A stretch of 64,000 nt of DNA from Mongoliimonas terrestris (GTDB taxonomy: Bacteria > Pseudomonadota > Alphaproteobacteria > Rhizobiales > Pleomorphomonadaceae), in contig NZ_MSIG01000008.1 of the NCBI RefSeq assembly GCF_001927285.1, forward strand, positions 165,714 through 229,713. Direction: 5' to 3'. Made by a program: the position numbers and the translations under genes. The notes beneath the pieces are model-generated. The model had not been told where the DNA came from and searched no databases. It saw nothing but the letters and a program-made list of their open reading frames with translations. This document shows positions 1 to 11,624 of the stretch, piece by piece; the first letter of the stretch is position 1; each line of letters starts with the position of its first letter.

Positions 1-2803
1 TGGGCTCTTCCTGGCACCAGACGATCTCCGCCCCCTTGAACCGCGACAGTTCGTTGACGAGCGCCTTGGCCGGGAAGGGATAGAGCTGTTCGACGCGCAG
101 CAGGTAGACGTCGTCGATGCCGCGCTTCTCGCGCTCCTCGAAGAGGTCGTAGTAGACCTTGCCCGACGACAGCACCACGCGGCGGATCTTCTCGTCGGGA
201 ACGAGCTTCACCGTGGTGGAGGAGGGAGCCGACTGGGCGTCGTCCCAAAGGAGCCGGTGGAAGGAGGTGTCGGCGCCCATCTCGTCGAGCCGCGACACCG
301 CCCGCTTGTGGCGGAGCAGCGACTTCGGCGTCATCAGGATCAGCGGCTTGCGGAAGTCGCGGGTCAGCTGCCGGCGCAGGATGTGGAAGTAGTTGGCCGG
401 GGTGGTGCAGTTGGCGACCTGCATGTTGTCCTCGGCGCACATCTGCAGGAAGCGCTCCAGACGGGCGGAGGAATGCTCCGGTCCCTGGCCCTCGTAGCCG
501 TGCGGCAGGAGGCAGACGAGGCCCGACATGCGCAGCCACTTGCGCTCGCCGGCGGAGAGGAACTGGTCGAACAGCACCTGGGCGCCGTTGGCGAAGTCGC
601 CGAACTGGGCCTCCCACAGGGTGAGGGCGTTCGGCCGGGCCAGCGAATAGCCGTACTCGAAGCCGAGCACCGCCTCTTCGGAGAGCATCGAGTTGATGAC
701 CTCGTAGCGGGCCTGACCCTCGGCGAGCTGGGTGAGCGGGATGAAGCGCTCCTCGGTCTCCTGGTGGTAGAGCACCGAATGGCGCTGGCTGAAGGTGCCG
801 CGCTCCACGTCCTGGCCGGAGAGGCGCACCTTGTGGCCGCCGACGAGGAGCGAGCCGAAGGCGAGCGATTCCGCGGTCGCCCAGTCGATGCCTTCGCCGG
901 TCTCGATCGCCTTCGATCGGGCGTCGAGGAAGCGCTGGATGGTGCGATGAACCTTGAAGCCCTCCGGCACGGTGGTGAGCTTGCGGCCGATGTCGCGCAG
1001 CGTCTCGATGTTGACGCCGGACTGGCCGCGCCGCTGCTCGTCGAAGCTATCCGCCACCTTGAGGCCGGCCCAGACGCCGTCGAGCCAGTCGGCCTTGTTG
1101 GGCTTGTAGGACTGGCCGGACTCGAACTCCGCGTCGAGCCGCGACCGCCACTCCGCCTTCATGGCCTCCACCTCATCGGTGGTCACCACGCCCTCGGCGA
1201 TCAGCTTCTCCGAGTAGATCTGCAGCGTGGAGGGCTGGCCGCGGATCTTGCGGTACATGATGGGCTGGGTGAAGCCCGGCTCGTCGCCCTCGTTGTGGCC
1301 GAAGCGGCGGTAGCAGATCATGTCCACGACCACCGGCTTGTGGAACTTCTGCCGGAACTCGATGGCGATCTTGGCCGCGTAGACCACCGCCTCCGGGTCG
1401 TCGCCGTTCACGTGCAGGATCGGCGCCTCGATCATCTTGGCGACGTCGGACGGATAGGGCGACGAGCGCGAGAAGTGCGGGTTGGTGGTGAAGCCGATCT
1501 GGTTGTTGATGATGAAGTGGATCGACCCCGCCGTGCGGTGGCCGCGCAGGCCGGAAAGGCCGAAGCACTCCGCCACCACGCCCTGGCCGGCGAAGGCCGC
1601 GTCGCCGTGAAGGAGCAGCGGCAGCACCTTGGCGCGCTCGCGGAGCGGGATGATGTCGCCCTCCCACACGGTGGCGAGCTGGTCCTGCTTGGCGCGCACC
1701 TTGCCGAGCACCACCGGGTCGACGATCTCCAGGTGGGACGGGTTGGGGGTGAGCGACAGGTGCACCTTGTTGCCGTCGAACTCCCGGTCCGACGACGCGC
1801 CGAGGTGGTACTTCACGTCGCCGGAGCCCTCCACGTCGTCAGGCGCGAAGGAGCCGCCCTTGAACTCGTGGAAGAGCGCCCGGTGCGGCTTGCCCATCAC
1901 CTGGGTGAGCACGTTGAGGCGGCCGCGGTGGGCCATGCCGACGACGATCTCGCGGACGCCGAGGTTGCCGCCGCGCTTGATGATCTGCTCGAGCGCCGGG
2001 ATCAGCGACTCGCCGCCGTCGAGGCCGAAGCGCTTGGTGCCGGTGTACTTGACGTCGATGAACTTCTCGAAGCCCTCGGCCTCGACCAGCTTGTTGAGGA
2101 TGGCGCGCTTGCCTTCCCGGGTGAAGCTGATGGCCTTGTCCGGGCCCTCGATGCGCTCCTGGATCCAGGCCTTCTCGGCCGGGTCAGAGATGTGCATGAA
2201 CTCCACGCCCATGGTGGAGCAATAGGTGCGCTGCAGGATGTCGACCATCTGGCGCGGCGTGGCGAACTCCAGGCCGAGCACGTTGTCGATGAAGATGCGC
2301 CGGTCCATGTCGGCTTCGGTGAAGCCGAAGGATGCCGGGTGCAGCTCGTCCGGGTTGACCTTCTTGGCAAGGCCGAGCGGATCCAGGTTGGCGTGCAGAT
2401 GGCCGCGCATGCGGTAGGCGCGGATCATCATCAGGGCGCGCGTGGAATCGCGCGTCGCCTGCTGCACCTGCGCTTCCGAGAGGCCGGCGCTCTTTTCCGC
2501 CGACTTCTCCTTGATCTTGTCGCCGACCTTCTTCTGGACCTCGCCCCAGTTGCCGTCGAGGGCGGCGACCCACTCGCCGTTCGGCGCGATCGGCCAGTCG
2601 GGCCGCTTCCAGGGCGCGCCCTTGGCGTTCTTCTCCACGTCGGCCCGGCTCTCGCCGAGACCCTGGAAGAAGTCCCGCCATTCGGCGTCGACCGCGTTCG
2701 GGTCCGCCTCGTAGCGGGCGTAGAGATCCTCGATGTAGGCGGCGTTGCCGCCGTAGAGGAAGGACGTCAGCGCGAAGGCGTCGTTCTGGTCTTGCCGTGC
2801 CAT
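1..2803 (-). CDS. sucA: 2-oxoglutarate dehydrogenase E1 component (partial, C-terminus cut by window edge)
   Basis: Thiamine-diphosphate-dependent E1 subunit of the 2-oxoglutarate dehydrogenase complex, which decarboxylates 2-oxoglutarate and passes the succinyl group to the lipoyl E2. About 934 residues are present from the ATG at 2803, and the frame is open to base 1. Full-length homologues are roughly 980-1000 residues, so some 50-60 residues lie outside the window. The N-terminus has the typical LYGGNAAYIEDLYARYEADP segment used for E2 binding. Further in are HRGRLNVLTQVMGKP, the HGDAAFAGQG thiamine-site motif and the RRFGHNEGDEP segment. It is the last visible gene of the leftward mdh-sucC-sucD-sucA operon, 163 bases after sucD. 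The start has only a weak Shine-Dalgarno sequence and lies just behind an inverted repeat (2812-2828). Identification is very secure. Confidence 0.97.
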   Translation of the reverse strand, partial: MARQDQNDAFALTSFLYGGNAAYIEDLYARYEADPNAVDAEWRDFFQGLGESRADVEKNAKGAPWKRPDWPIAPNGEWVAALDGNWGEVQKKVGDKIKEKSAEKSAGLSEAQVQQATRDSTRALMMIRAYRMRGHLHANLDPLGLAKKVNPDELHPASFGFTEADMDRRIFIDNVLGLEFATPRQMVDILQRTYCSTMGVEFMHISDPAEKAWIQERIEGPDKAISFTREGKRAILNKLVEAEGFEKFIDVKYTGTKRFGLDGGESLIPALEQIIKRGGNLGVREIVVGMAHRGRLNVLTQVMGKPHRALFHEFKGGSFAPDDVEGSGDVKYHLGASSDREFDGNKVHLSLTPNPSHLEIVDPVVLGKVRAKQDQLATVWEGDIIPLRERAKVLPLLLHGDAAFAGQGVVAECFGLSGLRGHRTAGSIHFIINNQIGFTTNPHFSRSSPYPSDVAKMIEAPILHVNGDDPEAVVYAAKIAIEFRQKFHKPVVVDMICYRRFGHNEGDEPGFTQPIMYRKIRGQPSTLQIYSEKLIAEGVVTTDEVEAMKAEWRSRLDAEFESGQSYKPNKADWLDGVWAGLKVADSFDEQRRGQSGVNIETLRDIGRKLTTVPEGFKVHRTIQRFLDARSKAIETGEGIDWATAESLAFGSLLVGGHKVRLSGQDVERGTFSQRHSVLYHQETEERFIPLTQLAEGQARYEVINSMLSEEAVLGFEYGYSLARPNALTLWEAQFGDFANGAQVLFDQFLSAGERKWLRMSGLVCLLPHGYEGQGPEHSSARLERFLQMCAEDNMQVANCTTPANYFHILRRQLTRDFRKPLILMTPKSLLRHKRAVSRLDEMGADTSFHRLLWDDAQSAPSSTTVKLVPDEKIRRVVLSSGKVYYDLFEEREKRGIDDVYLLRVEQLYPFPAKALVNELSRFKGAEIVWCQEEP

Positions 2804-2811
2804 GGCTGCTT

Positions 2812-2828
2812 CGGGGTCCGGGACCCCG
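2812..2828 (-). promoter_or_regulatory. Inverted repeat immediately before the sucA start
   Basis: CGGGGTCC and GGACCCCG form an 8-bp perfect stem around a single base, nine bases upstream of the sucA ATG. In the sucCDA mRNA it would occupy the position where a ribosome-binding site is expected, and no good AGGAGG-like sequence is visible here. It could modulate translation or stabilise a processed 5' end. That role is inference from position only. Confidence 0.4.
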
Positions 2829-2876
2829 TCCTCGCTGTCTGGAGATGCGCCGCGGATTGCGGCGCCCTGTCGGATG

Positions 2877-2915
2877 GGCGGCCCGTCCCCGTCGATGGGG
2901 GAGGGACGGGCCGCC
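2877..2915 (-). other. Strong hairpin in the sucD-sucA intergenic region
   Basis: A 13-bp perfect stem (GGCGGCCCGTCCC paired with GGGACGGGCCGCC) with a 13-base loop lies between the sucD stop and the sucA start. There is no U-run after it in the operon direction, so it does not look like a simple intrinsic terminator. An mRNA-stability, processing or partial attenuation element within the operon is more likely. The function is inferred. Confidence 0.45.
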
Positions 2916-2966
2916 TCTAGATAGGATCGGGATCCTGGACCGGAAGGGCTCAAGATCCCGTTGACG

Positions 2967-3865
2967 TCAGCCCTTCAGGACTTCCACGAGGGTGGTGCCG
3001 AGGCGCGCCGGCGACGGCGACACGCGGATGCCCGCGGCTTCCATGGCGGCGATCTTGTCTTCCGCGCCGCCCTTGCCGCCGGAGATGATGGCGCCGGCAT
3101 GGCCCATGCGGCGGCCCGGAGGCGCCGTGCGGCCGGCGATGAAGCCGACCATGGGCTTCTTGCGCCCGCGCTTGGCCTCGTCGGCGATGAACTGCGCGGC
3201 CTCCTCCTCGGCCGAGCCGCCGATCTCGCCGATCATGATGATCGAGTGGGTGTCGGGGTCGGCGAGAAACATCTCCAGGACGTCGATGAACTCGGTGCCC
3301 TTCACCGGGTCGCCGCCGATGCCGACCGCCGAGGTCTGACCGAGGCCGGCCCGGGTGGTCTGGAACACCGCCTCGTAGGTGAGCGTGCCGGAGCGCGACA
3401 CGATCCCGACGTTGCCCTTGGAGAAGATGTTGGCCGGCATGATGCCGATCTTGGATTCACCCGCGGTGACGATGCCCGGGCAGTTCGGCCCGACGAGGCG
3501 GGTCTTGGAGCCGGCGAGCGCGCGCTTCACCCGCACCATGTCGAGCACCGGAATGCCCTCGGTGATGCAGACGACGAGCGGGATCTCCGCCTCGATGGCC
3601 TCGCAGATGGAATCGGCCGCGAACGGGGGCGGCACGTAGACGACGGACGCGTTGGCGCCGGTCGCCTCCTTGGCCTCCAGCACGGTGTCGAACACCGGCA
3701 ACTCCTCGCCGGTGGCCGCGGTCCACTTGGAGCCGCCCTTGCCGGGGGTGACGCCGCCGACCATCTTCGTGCCGTAGGCGAGGCCCTGCTCGGTGTGGAA
3801 GGTGCCGGTCTTGCCGGTGATGCCCTGGGTGAGGACCTTGGTGTTCTTGTCGATGAGGACGGACA

Positions 3866-3866
<1 letters not shown>
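2967..3866 (-). CDS. sucD: Succinyl-CoA synthetase (ADP-forming), alpha subunit
   Basis: Alpha subunit of succinate-CoA ligase, which converts succinyl-CoA to succinate with substrate-level phosphorylation. The product is 299 residues, close to the family norm (about 290-300). It begins [18 protein letters not shown], the CoA-binding Rossmann domain, includes [12 protein letters not shown], and carries the phospho-histidine loop MGHAGAI (His about 256) near the C-terminus. The ATG at 3866 shares its A with the sucC stop codon (TGATG overlap), so the two subunits are probably translationally coupled. A longer reading frame runs upstream but lies inside sucC and is not credible. Identification is secure. 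Confidence 0.97.
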
Positions 3867-5065
<1,199 letters not shown>

Positions 5066-5105
5066 CCGGACGCCCTCGAACGGGTGGGGACGGAAGGGGG
5101 AGACC

Positions 5106-5131
5106 CCCGACCGGCCCCCGGACCGGTCGGG
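5106..5131 (-). other. Hairpin between mdh and sucC
   Basis: CCCGACCGG and CCGGTCGGG form a 9-bp perfect stem around an 8-base loop, starting 11 bases after the mdh stop in the direction of transcription. No U-run follows. It may be an mRNA 3'-end stabiliser for mdh or a processing site that sets mdh and suc levels separately. Function is inference. Confidence 0.4.
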
Positions 5132-5142
5132 AGCGTATGCCG

Positions 5143-6139
<997 letters not shown>

Positions 6140-6394
6140 CAGTTTCGACTACAGCCAGGAAGGCATTAACCCGCATCCTGCTGCGGTGCAAGCGCAACGA
6201 AAGGCGACTGGAGAAGAAAATGTGGTCCGTCCGGCACGAAAAGCGACGGGCGCTTCCGGTCGGTTACCGCCGGTAATACTTAAGTGAGTTCTGATACGGC
6301 GAAGTGGAGAGTCGGCACCGCCGATACGGCCGGACGCCCGGCAAGGGCGGTGCCGGAGAGGGTCGGAGCGGGCGGCGAGGGCGCGGGACGGGCC

Positions 6395-7201
6395 ATGAAG
6401 ACCGGCGGATCTTACAACCTTTTCAATGGCGAGGAGCATCTGCTCGCGTCGCTTGCAAGCGTGCGGGCGAGCCTCGACCACATCAGTCTCCTGGTGCAGA
6501 CCGTCTCCAACCTCGGCCATCCGGCCGACCCGGGCCTGATGGACGTGGTGGCCTCCGCCGTCCGCCAGCGGCTCGCCGACGAGGTGATCGTCTACGAGCC
6601 GGACCTGTCGCTGCCAGCGCAGGCGAACGAGCATCGCAAGCGGTCCATCGGCCTGGAGCGCGCCCGCGAACGGGGGGTGGAGCTCTTCCTCACCCTCGAC
6701 GCGGACGAATACTACGAGCCGGTCAGGCTTGCCGCCGCGCGCGAGCGGATCGAGCGGGAGGGGCACGCCCTCACGCTGGCGCGCACCTACCTGCACATCC
6801 GCCGGCCGATCTGGCGCTCGGCGGAGCCGGACACCACCTGCGTGTGCTTCCTGAGCCGACTGACGCCCCACACCCGCCTGACGCCCGGGGCGACCTACCC
6901 GCTGCCGGTGGACCCGACCCGACGGATCACCGGATCCGGCACGTCCGCGCACCTGTTCGAGCCGGACGAGGTGGCCATGCTGCACATGAATCTGGTCCGC
7001 CGCGACGGGCTCCGGTCCAAGCTCGCCAACACGTCGTCGGCGGCGCTGCCGGGCTTCGTCGACGCGGTGGCGGCGGCGTGCGCCGCCTGGCGCTTCGGCG
7101 AGCCGCTGCGCTTTCCCGGCAAGCCGCCCATGGCGATCGTGGAGGTGCCGGACCTCTTCGGCATCGACGCGCTCTTCGCCGAGCCGGCACCCGACGCCTG
7201 A
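6395..7201 (+). CDS. Glycosyltransferase family 2-like protein
   Basis: A 268-residue protein beginning MKTGGSYNLFNGEEHLLASL, a typical nucleotide-sugar-binding start of GT-A glycosyltransferases that act on a local chain. It includes the acidic metal-binding-type motif LTLDADEYYEP and no membrane segment. An in-frame GTG at 6284 would add 37 residues of low-complexity Ala/Gly/Arg sequence. The ATG at 6395 fits the fold better and is preferred, although its ribosome-binding site is weak. It is divergent from mdh and convergent with zapE, so it gets no functional hint from neighbours. The substrate is unknown, and membership of a glycosyltransferase family is likely but not certain. Confidence 0.6.
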   Translation: MKTGGSYNLFNGEEHLLASLASVRASLDHISLLVQTVSNLGHPADPGLMDVVASAVRQRLADEVIVYEPDLSLPAQANEHRKRSIGLERARERGVELFLTLDADEYYEPVRLAAARERIEREGHALTLARTYLHIRRPIWRSAEPDTTCVCFLSRLTPHTRLTPGATYPLPVDPTRRITGSGTSAHLFEPDEVAMLHMNLVRRDGLRSKLANTSSAALPGFVDAVAAACAAWRFGEPLRFPGKPPMAIVEVPDLFGIDALFAEPAPDA

Positions 7202-7229
7202 TCGTCCGAGCCGCGCCCGGAGCGTCGGA

Positions 7230-8615
7230 TCAGCCCTCCGCCTCGCGGAGCGACCGGCGCGGCGCGGCGAGGTAGGCTTCCGAGCGCATCTCGGTGAGGC
7301 GGGAGGCGGTGCGGTCGAACTCGAAGGCCTCGGCGCCCTGGCGCGCGTGATAGAGGGCGGCGGGCTCCGCGGCGGCCGAGACGGCGAGCTTGATGCCTTC
7401 GTCGTAGAAGGTGTCGACGAGCGTGATGAAGCGCTTGGCCTCGTTGCGCCGCTCGTAGCTCATCACCGGCACATCTTCCAGAAGCACGGTCCCGAAGGCG
7501 GCCGCGATCGCCTGGTAGTCGACGGCGCCGAGCGGCTGCTCGCAGAGCTCCTCGAAGGTGAATCGGGCGATGCCGGGGCCGGCGCGCCGCACCACCAGCT
7601 TGCGGCCCTTCACCGACAGGATGCGCCGCTCCTCCGCCGCCTCGCCGAGGAGGCGGCCCCAGAGGGCGTTCATCTCCCGGTCCGCGTCCGGGCCGATCGG
7701 CGCGTGGTAGACGTCGGCGAAGTCGAGCTTCTCCAGCCGGTAGTCGACGGCGGCGTCGAGGCGCACCACCTCGCAGCGCTCCTTCAGGAGGCGGATGAAG
7801 GGGACGAAGTGATCGCGGTTGATGCCGTCGTGGTAGAGCCGGTCCGGCACCACGTTGGAGGTCGCCACCAGCACCACGCCACGCTCGAAGAGCTTGGTGA
7901 AGAGACGCCCGAGGATCATGGCGTCGGCGATGTCGGTGACGGCGAACTCGTCGAAGCAGAGGAGGTGCACCTCGTCCGTGAGGCTGTCGGCGACGAGGTC
8001 CACCGGGTCCCGGTCGGTGCCGCGGGCGAGCGCCTGGCGGGCGGCGAACACCCGCTCGTGCACGTCCGCCATGAAGACGTGAAAGTGCTGGCGGCGCTTC
8101 TTCTCCACCGGCACCACCTGGAAGAAGAGATCCATCAGCATGGTCTTGCCGCGGCCGACGCTGCCCCAGACGTAGAGGCCGCGCGGACCGGGCTCGGCCT
8201 TGGCCTTGCGGCCGAACAGCCAGCCGAGGGCGCTCTTTTTGGAGGCGAGCCGCTCCTCCGACAGCGACCGGTGCAGCCGGTCCAGGTGGTTGGCGACCGC
8301 GCGCTGGGCCGGATCGGCGGTGATCTCGCCCTCGGCCACCTTGTGGTCGTAGAGCGCGAGCACGCCGGTGCCGAGCGGCCGGTCGACGCCGTAGGTGTCG
8401 GGTGGCAGGAGCGCTGCCGGCGTGGAATCGGGCGGGGTCAACGGGCCTCGTCGAAGCGGGGGCGGAGAGGGCGGTCGGCGGACCCCGGCGCCGGACTTCC
8501 GTCGGCGAAGCGACGGGTTTCCGGCTCGGGATCGCTGGCTTGGCGCGGGTTTGCCGGCGGAAATGCCGCCGGACACCTCTTCCTGCCTGCTTAGCCCCTT
8601 TCCGGGGTGGCTCAC
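7230..8615 (-). CDS. zapE: Cell division protein ZapE / AFG1-like AAA ATPase
   Basis: P-loop ATPase of the ZapE/AFG1 family, which associates with the Z-ring in bacteria. The Walker A region is WGSVGRGKTMLMDLFF. Typical family segments follow: HFHVFMADVHERVFAARQAL, LLCFDEFAVTDIADAMI (Walker B) and LVATSNVVPDRLYHDGINR. The longest frame starts at a GTG (8615) and gives 461 residues, but the first 60-85 are Pro/Arg/Ser-rich and unlike the family. A TTG at 8441 or a GTG at 8363 (before VLALYDHKVAEGEI) would give about 403 or 377 residues, nearer the usual length. The start is therefore uncertain while the identity is secure. It ends 28 bases from the convergent upstream gene. Confidence 0.9.
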   Translation of the reverse strand: MSHPGKGLSRQEEVSGGISAGKPAPSQRSRAGNPSLRRRKSGAGVRRPPSPPPLRRGPLTPPDSTPAALLPPDTYGVDRPLGTGVLALYDHKVAEGEITADPAQRAVANHLDRLHRSLSEERLASKKSALGWLFGRKAKAEPGPRGLYVWGSVGRGKTMLMDLFFQVVPVEKKRRQHFHVFMADVHERVFAARQALARGTDRDPVDLVADSLTDEVHLLCFDEFAVTDIADAMILGRLFTKLFERGVVLVATSNVVPDRLYHDGINRDHFVPFIRLLKERCEVVRLDAAVDYRLEKLDFADVYHAPIGPDADREMNALWGRLLGEAAEERRILSVKGRKLVVRRAGPGIARFTFEELCEQPLGAVDYQAIAAAFGTVLLEDVPVMSYERRNEAKRFITLVDTFYDEGIKLAVSAAAEPAALYHARQGAEAFEFDRTASRLTEMRSEAYLAAPRRSLREAEG

Positions 8616-8655
8616 AAGCGCATCGAAGGTCGTGTGCGCCGCCCGCCGCCGGACC

Positions 8656-9192
8656 TCAGCGGTAGAACTGCACGCCGCGCTTGGAGATTTCCGTCTGGCC
8701 GGAGAAGCGGGCCGGCGCGGTGGAGGAGAGGCGCGCCACCGGCGAGCCGGACGCGTCCTTCAGCACCACGGTCTGGCCGGCGAGGTCCCAGGCGCCGACG
8801 GACTTGAGTTCGTCGGAGGCGCAGCCGCGGGTGTTGGCGCGGTAGCCGCCGGACCAGGTGGTGAGGCTCATGAAGAGCTGGCAGGATTCGCCCGCGGAGG
8901 CGAGCGTCCAGCCGCCGGACAGCTCCGGCCGGCGCACCTCGGTCGCCGTCGAGGGGGCCGCCGGCGGGGGCGTGGTGGCGGCGAGATCGACCGGTGCCTG
9001 CGGGGTGCCGAGGGGCGGCGCCAGCGGGTCGCCGGCGACCGGCGGCGGCAAGGTCTGCGACTGGACGGGCGAGATCGGCGAGGCCGGCAAAGGCGCGGGG
9101 CCGCGCGGCGCGGACGGGGTGCTCAGGCTGTAGCTGCCACACCCGGCAAGGCCGAGCACGACGGCGACGCTGACGAACGGGGTCCAACGCAT
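8656..9192 (-). CDS. Omp19-like outer-membrane lipoprotein with protease-inhibitor (Inh) domain
   Basis: A 178-residue lipoprotein. The signal peptide [20 protein letters not shown] has a lipobox LAGC with the acylated Cys at about 18. A Pro/Ala-rich spacer of some 70 residues follows, then a C-terminal beta-barrel domain ([18 protein letters not shown] to [17 protein letters not shown]) of the AprI/Inh inhibitor type found in Brucella Omp19. Omp19 relatives are surface lipoproteins that inhibit proteases. The two cysteines in the domain (in GESCQLF and TRGCASD) match the expected disulfide. The ATG at 9192 is chosen because the signal peptide starts there, although the frame is open further upstream. 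It is downstream of and unrelated to zapE. Confidence 0.8.
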   Translation of the reverse strand: MRWTPFVSVAVVLGLAGCGSYSLSTPSAPRGPAPLPASPISPVQSQTLPPPVAGDPLAPPLGTPQAPVDLAATTPPPAAPSTATEVRRPELSGGWTLASAGESCQLFMSLTTWSGGYRANTRGCASDELKSVGAWDLAGQTVVLKDASGSPVARLSSTAPARFSGQTEISKRGVQFYR

Positions 9193-9426
9193 GGGTCTCT
9201 GCTCCGTTGATTCGAAACTGTTCGCACCGGTGTCGGTTGTCACTGCGGATAAACGCAGGATGCAAGGCGGAATTCCGGCCAGGACCACCGTGCACGGGCC
9301 GCTCACGGCATGATGATGGCGCTTTCGATGGACACCGTGGCTTCTCGGCCATAGTTCTGGCCGGGGAGATGCGCGTTCGGCGCGCGTCCATCCCGCCCCA
9401 CCCGTTCGCAAGGCGTCCCCCGTCCC

Positions 9427-9738
9427 ATGCTCGCCTTTCTGGTCCGCGCCCTCGGCGTCCTGATCTTCGCCGCCTCCTTCATCGCGCTGATCGCCGACGG
9501 CATCCGCTCGCTCGCCTCCGACGCCCTGGTGTTGACGCCGCTCGGCCAGACCTGGTTCCAACTGATGCCCGGATCGCTCAATCTGCTCCAGGCCGTGGTG
9601 CAGCGCTATCTTCATCCCTATATCTGGGATCCGATCATCGTCACCGTCCTCCTCTGGCCCACCTTCGCGGTCGGCGGCGTTCTCGGCATCCTTCTCATGC
9701 TGGCCGGACGCCGACGCCGTCGTCGGACGGTCGACTGA
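9427..9738 (+). CDS. Small conserved membrane protein, function unknown
   Basis: A 103-residue protein with two strong membrane segments: [20 protein letters not shown] at the N-terminus and a second near [20 protein letters not shown], ending in a polyarginine tail. The middle ([25 protein letters not shown]) is the kind of segment seen in small alphaproteobacterial inner-membrane proteins sometimes labelled PetM-family. I do not recognise a function. It lies 17 bases upstream of msrA on the same strand and may be co-transcribed with it. Confidence 0.65.
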   Translation: MLAFLVRALGVLIFAASFIALIADGIRSLASDALVLTPLGQTWFQLMPGSLNLLQAVVQRYLHPYIWDPIIVTVLLWPTFAVGGVLGILLMLAGRRRRRRTVD

Positions 9739-9755
9739 TCCATGGGAGACCGCTC

Positions 9756-10418
<663 letters not shown>

Positions 10419-10451
10419 GGGGACCGCGCCCTTTCCCTGCAAGTCTTCCCG

Positions 10452-10478
10452 CCGGCCGCCCTTGCAAAGGGCGGCCGG
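10452..10478 (+). terminator. Intrinsic terminator after msrA
   Basis: A perfect 12-bp stem, CCGGCCGCCCTT with AAGGGCGGCCGG, around a 3-base loop (GCA). It is followed by TTTGCG on the plus strand and lies 34 bases after the msrA stop. It sits between convergent msrA and mbfA. The U-run on the plus side is short. It may serve both directions. Confidence 0.7.
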
Positions 10479-10497
10479 TTTGCGTTCCGGGCCACTG

Positions 10498-11469
10498 TCA
10501 GCCGCTGCCGATCAGGATCCCGGTGAGGAAGACCAGGAAGCCGCCCACCACGATCTGGAAGGCCGCCCGGAGGAAAGGCGTGTCCATGTAGCGCCAGCGG
10601 ATCCAGGAGATGGCCCAGAGCTCGACGAAGACGATGACGACGGCGAGGGCCGTCGCGGTCCAGAAATCCGGGATCAGGTAGGGAAGGGCGTGGCCGAGGC
10701 CGCCGACCGCCGTCATGATGCCGGCCGAGAGGCCGCGGATGACCGGGCTGCCGCGCCCGGTGAGGGCGCCGTCGTCGGAGAGCGCCTCGGTGAGGCCCAT
10801 GGAGATGCCGGCGCCAAGGGCGGCGGCGGTGCCGACCAGGAAGGTCTCCCAGGTGCTGCCGGTGGCGAAGGCGGCGGCGAACACCGGCGCCAGGGTGGAG
10901 ACGGACCCGTCCATCAGCCCGGCAAGGCCCGGCTGGACCACCTGCAGGAGGAAGCGCCGATGCGCCGAGGCGTCCTCCGCGCTGCGGGTCTCGGAGGTGA
11001 GGTGCTTCAGGCCGAGCCGTTCGGCCATGGCCATGTGGCCCCGCTCCGCCGCCGCCAACTGGCCGAGCAGGCTGCGCACGGACGCGTCCGTCGAACGGGC
11101 GGCGGCCTTCAGGTAGAAGTCGTGCGCCTCCGCCTCCATCGCCTCGGCCTCCCGGCGCACCCGGTCGAGCCCGAGCGGGCGGACCAGCCAGTAGGGCGCG
11201 CGGCGGTAGAAGCCGCGGATGTGCTCGCGGCTGACCAGCGGGATGGTCTCCCCGTGCCGGGCGCGGAAGATCTCGATCAGGCGGCCCCGGTGCTCGCTCT
11301 CCTCCCGGGCCATGTCGTCGAAGACGGCGGCGGTAGCCGGATAGTCGGCCTTCAGGCCGTCGGAATAGGAGGCGTAGATGCGCATGTCCTCCTCCTCCGA
11401 CGCGATGGCGAGGGCCAGGATCTCCCGCTCGGAGAGGTCGGAGAAGGCGCGCTTGGCGGAGGAAAACAT
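10498..11469 (-). CDS. mbfA: Membrane-bound ferritin / iron exporter MbfA (Er-VIT family)
   Basis: Exports ferrous iron and protects against iron and peroxide stress in rhizobia (family knowledge). The product is 323 residues. The N-terminal half is a ferritin-like rubrerythrin domain with two metal-ligand pairs, [11 protein letters not shown] plus [10 protein letters not shown] (residues 25-62) and [12 protein letters not shown] plus [10 protein letters not shown] (113-150). The C-terminal half (about 165-323) is a VIT1-type transporter with several membrane helices ([34 protein letters not shown]). A near-perfect 29-bp palindrome (11483-11511) of iron-control-element type lies about 14 bases before the start. 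As irr is encoded 10 kb away, direct Irr control is very likely. Identification is secure. Confidence 0.93.
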   Translation of the reverse strand: MFSSAKRAFSDLSEREILALAIASEEEDMRIYASYSDGLKADYPATAAVFDDMAREESEHRGRLIEIFRARHGETIPLVSREHIRGFYRRAPYWLVRPLGLDRVRREAEAMEAEAHDFYLKAAARSTDASVRSLLGQLAAAERGHMAMAERLGLKHLTSETRSAEDASAHRRFLLQVVQPGLAGLMDGSVSTLAPVFAAAFATGSTWETFLVGTAAALGAGISMGLTEALSDDGALTGRGSPVIRGLSAGIMTAVGGLGHALPYLIPDFWTATALAVVIVFVELWAISWIRWRYMDTPFLRAAFQIVVGGFLVFLTGILIGSG

Positions 11470-11482
11470 GAGTGGCGAATGC

Positions 11483-11511
11483 CTCTATATTAGAATTATT
11501 CTAAAATAGAG
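11483..11511 (-). promoter_or_regulatory. Irr-binding iron control element (ICE) upstream of mbfA
   Basis: The core TTAGAATTATTCTAA (11490-11504) is a perfect inverted repeat about a central T. Flanking CTCTAT and ATAGAG extend the symmetry to 29 bp with a single mismatch. It is AT-rich in a GC-rich context and lies 14-42 bases upstream of the mbfA ATG. Rhizobial Irr is known to bind ICE motifs of the form TTTAGAA...TTCTAAA, and mbfA is a known Irr target. The palindrome is seen directly, and the Irr assignment follows from that literature. Confidence 0.85.
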
Positions 11512-11624
11512 AGGTAGACATGCCAGGGCAAGGGTTATGCCCGGCCTTTGCACCGGCTTGACGCGTGCCGGCCGAGAGGTCACTTGGCCAAGGGTCCGAC
11601 CTCGTTCCCACCTGGAGAGTCCGC

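Noticed and set aside
257..2920. An 887-codon open frame on the plus strand opposite sucA
   Set aside because: It is antisense to an unmistakable sucA and its product is Ala/Val/Leu/His/Arg-rich without any family motif. Long antisense frames arise because stop codons are rare at this GC content.
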